This document shows positions 16,159 through 20,318 of a DNA stretch of 20,318 nt, piece by piece. Below the pieces are notes generated by a model. It ran no database searches and was not told the origin of the DNA. It saw only the letters and a program-made list of their open reading frames with translations. Source of the DNA: an uncultured Porphyromonas sp. (lineage in GTDB: Bacteria > Bacteroidota > Bacteroidia > Bacteroidales > Porphyromonadaceae); the NCBI GenBank assembly GCA_945965245.1, contig CAMFNC010000054.1, forward strand, positions 1-20,318. Direction: 5' to 3'. The first letter of the stretch is position 1; every line of letters begins with the position of its first letter. Both the position numbers and the translations under genes were made by a program.

Positions 16159-17430
16159 TTAGCTGATGTGTAACGGTCGTTCACGGAAGTGATAGACCTT
16201 ATCGCCCGGGCGCACTTTTTCCGGCACCGGAATAGAGATAACCTGGCCTTTCACGGCCTGCTCCACCGGTTTAAGGTCGTAACGAATTTCCTTCAGTTCC
16301 ATCTGGATAACACCGGTGGTGGGGCCCGTGATAAGGACTTCGTTGCCCACAACGAGCTGCTCCGCCTGCATTTCCACCTCTGCCACACCGATGTTGCTGA
16401 AGTATTTGTTCACCTTGCCCACGTGGATTTTTTCGTGGGTGGCATCCGAGCCGTAGCGTGCCGTCCATTCGCCCAGTCTTTGACCTCCGTAATAGCCGTC
16501 CCAGAAACCACGATTGAAAACCGAAGCAAGGCGACGATTCCATTCCTCCGTATCGGTTTCTTCGAATCGGCCCTGGCAATAGGCTTGCAGGGCTTCCTTG
16601 TAGGCTTTGACCACTGTATAGACATATTCGGGACCACGTGCACGTCCTTCTATCTTGAAGACTCGCACTCCGGCATCAATCATTTTATTGATAAAATGGA
16701 TGGTCTTGAGGTCTTTGGGTGACATGATATATTGGTTTTCAACATCCAGCTCCAATCCCGTTTCCTTGTCACGTACAGTATAGGCACGGCGGCATATTTG
16801 CCCGCATGCTCCTCGATTGGCACTGCTGTTCAGCTCATGCAGGCTGAGGTAGCACTTGCCGCTTACTGCCATACAGAGAGCACCATGTGCAAACATTTCG
16901 ATGCGCACCGGTTCGCCTTTGGGGCCGCATATCTTTTCCTCTTCGATGGCACGATGGATATGCAGCACCTGATTCAGGTTTAACTCACGTGCCAGCACCG
17001 CCACGTCGGCAAATTGGGCATAGAAACGCAGTGACTCCACGTTGCAGATATTTAGCTGTGTGGATAGATGCACTTCCACTCCCGTTTGGCGGGCATAGAG
17101 CATGGCTGCTACATCGCTGGCAATGATGGCGGTGATGCCTGCCTGTTTTGCCTCGTCGATGATTTGGTGCATCAGGGCAATATCGTTATCATAGATAATG
17201 GTATTGACCGTGAGATACGTTTTCACTCCCGCCTCCGAACAAATGTGGCAGATGCGGTGCATATCTTCCGTGGTAAAATTGTTGGCAGATCGTGCGCGCA
17301 TATTCAGCCCTTCGATGCCAAAATATACCGAATCGGTTCCCGCTTTGATGGCAGCCATTAGCGATTCGTAGCTCCCCACGGGAGCCATGATTTCAAGGTC
17401 ACTTATCTGTATGTTCTGTTCATTCATCAT
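16159..17430 (-). CDS. U32 family protein, TrhP-like (tRNA hydroxylation)
   Basis: The 423-residue protein carries the U32 signature IEMFAHGALCMAVSGKCYLS (about 177-196) followed by GACGQICRRAY, giving four cysteines (C186, C193, C209, C213) likely to ligate an Fe-S cluster. Although named peptidases, the close E. coli relatives act in RNA modification: TrhP (YegQ) in prephenate-dependent 5-hydroxyuridine formation at tRNA position 34, RlhA in hydroxylation of 23S rRNA. The length is near TrhP (about 450) and well short of RlhA (about 650), so TrhP is favoured. Two consecutive Met codons open the frame; either could be the start. The gene begins 6 bp after the phosphoesterase stop, so they are probably one operon. 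Confidence 0.88.
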   Translation of the reverse strand: MMNEQNIQISDLEIMAPVGSYESLMAAIKAGTDSVYFGIEGLNMRARSANNFTTEDMHRICHICSEAGVKTYLTVNTIIYDNDIALMHQIIDEAKQAGITAIIASDVAAMLYARQTGVEVHLSTQLNICNVESLRFYAQFADVAVLARELNLNQVLHIHRAIEEEKICGPKGEPVRIEMFAHGALCMAVSGKCYLSLHELNSSANRGACGQICRRAYTVRDKETGLELDVENQYIMSPKDLKTIHFINKMIDAGVRVFKIEGRARGPEYVYTVVKAYKEALQAYCQGRFEETDTEEWNRRLASVFNRGFWDGYYGGQRLGEWTARYGSDATHEKIHVGKVNKYFSNIGVAEVEMQAEQLVVGNEVLITGPTTGVIQMELKEIRYDLKPVEQAVKGQVISIPVPEKVRPGDKVYHFRERPLHIS

Positions 17431-17436
17431 GTCAAA

Positions 17437-18591
17437 TTAGTAGGTGAGGGTGAGGATAACGATTTCGCTACGCGTACCGATGCGGAAAGGCGGGGCAGCC
17501 GAGCCATAACCGCTACTGACATAGAGGTGGCTGTTGCCACGGTGCAGATAGCCGTAGGTGCGTTGGCCATAGCGCATATATACTAATGCCGTGAAGGGTA
17601 TCATCTGTCCACTATGCGTATGTCCGCAGAGAGCCAGATTGATGTGTTCCATCTCCAAACTGTCTGTTTCGGTTGGCTGATGATCCAGCAATAGCGTGGT
17701 TCGGTTCGAACGATTTTCCACTCGGCTCATCAGTTCGGGCAATGGCAGACGTGCCTTATTTACCCGGTCATCACGCCCCACAAGGCAAAGTCGCTCATCC
17801 ACCGGATAGACAATGCTGTCGCACAGCAAAATGCCGCCCACATCGCTAATCCATTGCTGCTTGTCTGTAGTATTCCCCCGATACTCGTGATTACCGAGGA
17901 TATAGTATTTGCCGTATGGAGCCTGCAATTCGTCACGCAGCAGGCGCATGATTTCGGGATGGCGGGCAAATTCCACCCGGTGGTCCATCATGTCCCCTCC
18001 AATCAAAATCAGTTCCGGCTTCTCCGCCATGGTCATCTGCACCATGCGCTGCACATCCTCCACCCGAATGTTTTCTCCGATGTGAATATCCGAAATGAAA
18101 GCTGCGCGCAGCCTACGCGGAGCTTCGGTACTGCCCGGTTTGCGAATATCCAAACTAAGCGGTACGATATGCGGTTCATGCACATTCCGGTTACCTCGGT
18201 GAATGGCGGCAACAGTTGTGGCTGTAGCACTCGCTATCAGCAGGGAGATGAATATTTTGAAACCCAAGGGGTGGTCGGCGTCGAACGAACGACCATACCG
18301 ACGCCGATGCAGGTGCAGCAGCAGGTGCCCCACGGCACACCACAACGCTACGATGCCCAATATAAAAGTTAGCAGATTAGCGGTAAGGATAATGCACCCG
18401 AACCAATCGATGGGCAGCAGTTTGAGCATGAAATCCGTTATTCCCAAGGTATAGAGTGCAGCCCCCATCAACCAAATAATGCGCAGCAGTATCCTGGGCC
18501 ATGCGATGCGAGGTATGGCACGGCGCAAACCGAAAAGGAGATAGCCCACGAAAAGGCTTTGCAGGAGTAGAGCCGGAAAGAAAAAACGCAT
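17437..18591 (-). CDS. Membrane-anchored calcineurin-like metallophosphoesterase
   Basis: The 384-residue protein has four N-terminal membrane helices (about 4-22, 35-57, 64-93, 111-130) followed by a phosphoesterase domain with every metal-binding motif: DIH (168-170), GD (199-200), GNHE (233-236), DHQP (303-306) and GHTHSGQ (323-329). It is likely a two-metal hydrolase in the membrane or facing the periplasm. YaeI-like enzymes and a lipid-A precursor hydrolase (LpxG) share this domain, but the substrate is not evident. The start at 18591, 7 bp after the MATE stop, is preferred; an in-frame ATG at 18636 would overlap that gene by 38 bp and add a charged stretch before the first helix. Confidence 0.86.
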   Translation of the reverse strand: MRFFFPALLLQSLFVGYLLFGLRRAIPRIAWPRILLRIIWLMGAALYTLGITDFMLKLLPIDWFGCIILTANLLTFILGIVALWCAVGHLLLHLHRRRYGRSFDADHPLGFKIFISLLIASATATTVAAIHRGNRNVHEPHIVPLSLDIRKPGSTEAPRRLRAAFISDIHIGENIRVEDVQRMVQMTMAEKPELILIGGDMMDHRVEFARHPEIMRLLRDELQAPYGKYYILGNHEYRGNTTDKQQWISDVGGILLCDSIVYPVDERLCLVGRDDRVNKARLPLPELMSRVENRSNRTTLLLDHQPTETDSLEMEHINLALCGHTHSGQMIPFTALVYMRYGQRTYGYLHRGNSHLYVSSGYGSAAPPFRIGTRSEIVILTLTY

Positions 18592-18598
18592 AGGACAA

Positions 18599-19999
18599 TC
18601 AGACTTCTTTTTGCATTTGTCTAAATTTGTGGACACAGATAAAGCCCATCACAATGGATAGTATGCCGCTCATGCTGTCCGATATGGGTAATGCCAGCCA
18701 TACGCCGGTGATATTCTGTGTTAAGGCCGGAATGAATAGCAGCAGAGGCAATAGGAAAATCACTTGGCGCGAAGCACTCAGCAGCAATGCCTTGCCGGCC
18801 AAACCGATGCTCTGAAAGAGCTGCGTGGTGGTAATCTGAATACCCACGAATACAAATCCCCACATAGATAGTCGGACAGCGGTGACGGTGTAATCTATAA
18901 GCATATTGCTATCTGTGAAGAGTCGGGTAAGGGCGTTCGGGAAAATCATGGTGATAATCATAGTGCCGGCAGCCACGCCTATATTAAAGCGCATACATTT
19001 GCCGAAAGTTTCCAGCAGACGGTCATAGCGTTTCGCTCCATAATTATAACCCACAATGGGTTGCATACCTTGCGCCACACCCATGATAAACATCACGCCC
19101 ACCACCGCAAAACTATTCATGATGCCGAAGGAGGCTATGGCTATATCCGCTTCTTCGGGCGTTGCGGCATAGCCCACAAATGAGCGGTTAATCACGGCAT
19201 TCACCCCACTGCTCAACAGCTGCATCAAAAAAGGAGCCACTCCGATGGAGAGAATATCCAGACTTTCGCTCCATGACAACTTCATGGCAGAGCGATGGAA
19301 ACGCACAAGACTCTTGCGGTCGAAAAAATGGCTCATCACCCAAGTGGCAGAAACTGCCGTTCCAATCACCGTGGCCCATGCTGCTCCACGGATGCCCCAG
19401 CCGAAGCCGAAGATAAAGATAGCATCCAGTATCGTATTGACCACCGCACCGATAATCATGGTCCACATAGCTTTGCGCGGATAGCCGGAGGCTCGCATGA
19501 TGGCATTATAGCCGAAGCTCAGTGTCATCAGCGCATTGGCGGGAACCACAATTTGCAGATATTCCATGGCATAAGGCAGCGTGCGCTCGCTGGCACCGAA
19601 AGCCATTAGTAGCGGTTTCATCCAAATCAGTGTGGGCACAATGCAGAGGATTTGTGTGATGGTTGTCAGGATGATGGCATTGCCCAAAATGGCATCCGCC
19701 TTGCCACGTTCGTGTCTGCCCAAATAGATGGATACACGTGCCGAGGCACCTGCACCGATCAGCATCCCGAAGGCTTGCAGAAAAATCAGGATGGGGAAGC
19801 AGATGGTAAGCCCGGCGATGGCATATTCGCCGGCTCCCTGGCCAATAAACATGCGGTCTACGATATTATAGAGCGCATTGACCAACGTACCGATTACAGC
19901 CGGCACGGCATAATGCACCAGCAACGAGCCTATTTTTTCATGCTCCAGACGATGTGCACGCTCTATGACGTTGGTGCTATTTTGCGGATTTGTATTCAT
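18599..19999 (-). CDS. MATE family efflux transporter (MepA-like)
   Basis: The 466-residue protein has about 12 membrane helices. Landmarks are LLVHYAVPAVIGTLVNALYN in helix 1, VDRMFIGQGAG, GWGIRGAAWATVIGTA midway and GVAQGMQPIVGYNYGAKRYD in the second half, close to the MepA-type subgroup. It probably exports drugs or metabolites with a sodium or proton gradient. The ATG at 19999 is chosen because the in-frame extension to 20059 runs through the promoter and the tRNA terminator. It is the first gene of the minus-strand group with the phosphoesterase, U32 and thioesterase genes. It is a different subgroup from the MATE gene at 1903-3240. Confidence 0.92.
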   Translation of the reverse strand: MNTNPQNSTNVIERAHRLEHEKIGSLLVHYAVPAVIGTLVNALYNIVDRMFIGQGAGEYAIAGLTICFPILIFLQAFGMLIGAGASARVSIYLGRHERGKADAILGNAIILTTITQILCIVPTLIWMKPLLMAFGASERTLPYAMEYLQIVVPANALMTLSFGYNAIMRASGYPRKAMWTMIIGAVVNTILDAIFIFGFGWGIRGAAWATVIGTAVSATWVMSHFFDRKSLVRFHRSAMKLSWSESLDILSIGVAPFLMQLLSSGVNAVINRSFVGYAATPEEADIAIASFGIMNSFAVVGVMFIMGVAQGMQPIVGYNYGAKRYDRLLETFGKCMRFNIGVAAGTMIITMIFPNALTRLFTDSNMLIDYTVTAVRLSMWGFVFVGIQITTTQLFQSIGLAGKALLLSASRQVIFLLPLLLFIPALTQNITGVWLALPISDSMSGILSIVMGFICVHKFRQMQKEV

Positions 20000-20018
20000 T
20001 GATGGTTTCTTTCTTGTG

Positions 20019-20026
20019 CAAAGATA
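20019..20026 (-). promoter_or_regulatory. -7 element of the MATE-phosphoesterase-U32 operon
   Basis: On the minus strand TATCTTTG (20026-20019) matches TAnnTTTG exactly and lies 19 bp upstream of the ATG at 19999, implying a leader of about 12 nt. The -33 region is T-rich and overlaps the tail of the tRNA terminator, with no clear TTTG. Confidence 0.55.
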
Positions 20027-20043
20027 ATCAAGAGTCGTAGTAT

Positions 20044-20105
20044 AAATAAAAAAAACCAATCAAAAGGCGAACGTGCCGATGGTCGGGGTAACGCCTCTTG
20101 ATTGG
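20044..20105 (-). terminator. Intrinsic terminator of the tRNA-Asn pair
   Basis: Read on the minus strand, CCAATCAAGAGGCG (20105-20092) pairs with CGCCTTTTGATTGG (20069-20056) over 14 positions including one G-U. An inner CCGA/UCGG hairpin sits in the loop, and eight U residues follow. On the plus strand the G-U becomes an A-C mismatch, so the structure favours minus-strand transcripts, i.e. the tRNA genes. Confidence 0.85.
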
Positions 20106-20132
20106 AAAAAATTCATTATGAAAACTACTTCG

Positions 20133-20206
20133 CTCTTCCTCTTGGACTTGAACCAAGGACCCTCTGATTAACAGTCAGATGCTCTAACCAACTGAGCTAA
20201 GGAAGA
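20133..20206 (-). tRNA. tRNA-Asn(GTT), second of the pair
   Basis: The 74-nt sequence folds into a full cloverleaf: acceptor TCTTCCT/AGGAAGA, D stem GCTC/GAGC, anticodon stem TCTGA/TCAGA with loop CTGTTAA (anticodon GTT), T stem CTTGG/CCAAG with loop TTCAAGT, discriminator G. CCA is not encoded. All stems pair, with a T-A pair at 27-43. Confidence 0.95.
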
Positions 20207-20241
20207 ATTTGCTTAAACATCCGTTTTGTTGAAAAACTTCG

Positions 20242-20315
20242 CTCTTCCTCTTGGACTTGAACCAAGGACCCCCTGATTAACAGTCAGATGCTCTAACCAA
20301 CTGAGCTAAGGAAGA
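20242..20315 (-). tRNA. tRNA-Asn(GTT), first of the pair
   Basis: This 74-nt tRNA is identical to the copy at 20133-20206 except at position 43 (plus-strand 20272), where G replaces A and turns the 27-43 pair into T-G. The anticodon is GTT, CCA is not encoded, and the 3' flank GCGAAGT is also shared. It is transcribed before the other copy; its promoter lies beyond the window. Confidence 0.94.
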
Positions 20316-20318
20316 ATT

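Overview
The window (about 20.3 kb, roughly half G+C) is ordinary-density bacterial chromosome, almost certainly from the order Bacteroidales. The signs are: a fused FeoA-FeoB iron transporter followed by a small Cys-rich membrane protein, recF directly followed by a DciA-type (DUF721) gene, a Porin_O_P outer-membrane porin, a long glutamine-dependent NAD synthetase, weak Shine-Dalgarno signals, and repeated Bacteroidetes-type -7 elements (TAnnTTTG) ahead of genes. The genus cannot be fixed from sequence alone; a Porphyromonas-like relative is possible. No insertion sequence, prophage or CRISPR array is visible.

Left arm (1-8222, plus strand): the 3' end of an alanine racemase gene, then a tightly packed run of recF, dciA-like, a MATE exporter, an MltF-type lytic transglycosylase, an ABC-F ATPase, a YhcC-type radical SAM protein and a ThiF/MoeB-like E1 enzyme. 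Two junctions are ATGA overlaps (recF/dciA and abcF/radical SAM) and most other gaps are 4-50 bp, so this looks like one long housekeeping operon for DNA repair and replication, wall turnover, translation and cofactor chemistry. It ends in a strong intrinsic terminator that lies inside the 3' end of the convergent gene.

Middle (8172-12245, minus strand): an AI-2E family permease with its own promoter, preceded by a feoAB fusion gene translationally coupled to a 61-residue FeoB-associated Cys-rich protein. The 377-bp region between divergent feoAB and nadE (12246-12622) holds a likely feoAB promoter, a likely nadE -7 element, and three palindromes of core TTTATRCATAAA whose centres are exactly 22 bp apart. 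This array is the most interesting unexplained signal in the window.

Right arm: nadE and a phosphate-selective-type porin on the plus strand end at a bidirectional terminator. On the minus strand is a likely four-gene operon, transcribed in the order MATE exporter, membrane metallophosphoesterase, U32 peptidase-family (TrhP-like) protein, 4HBT thioesterase. The window closes with two nearly identical tRNA-Asn(GTT) genes on the minus strand, followed by a clear minus-strand terminator just upstream of the MATE promoter.
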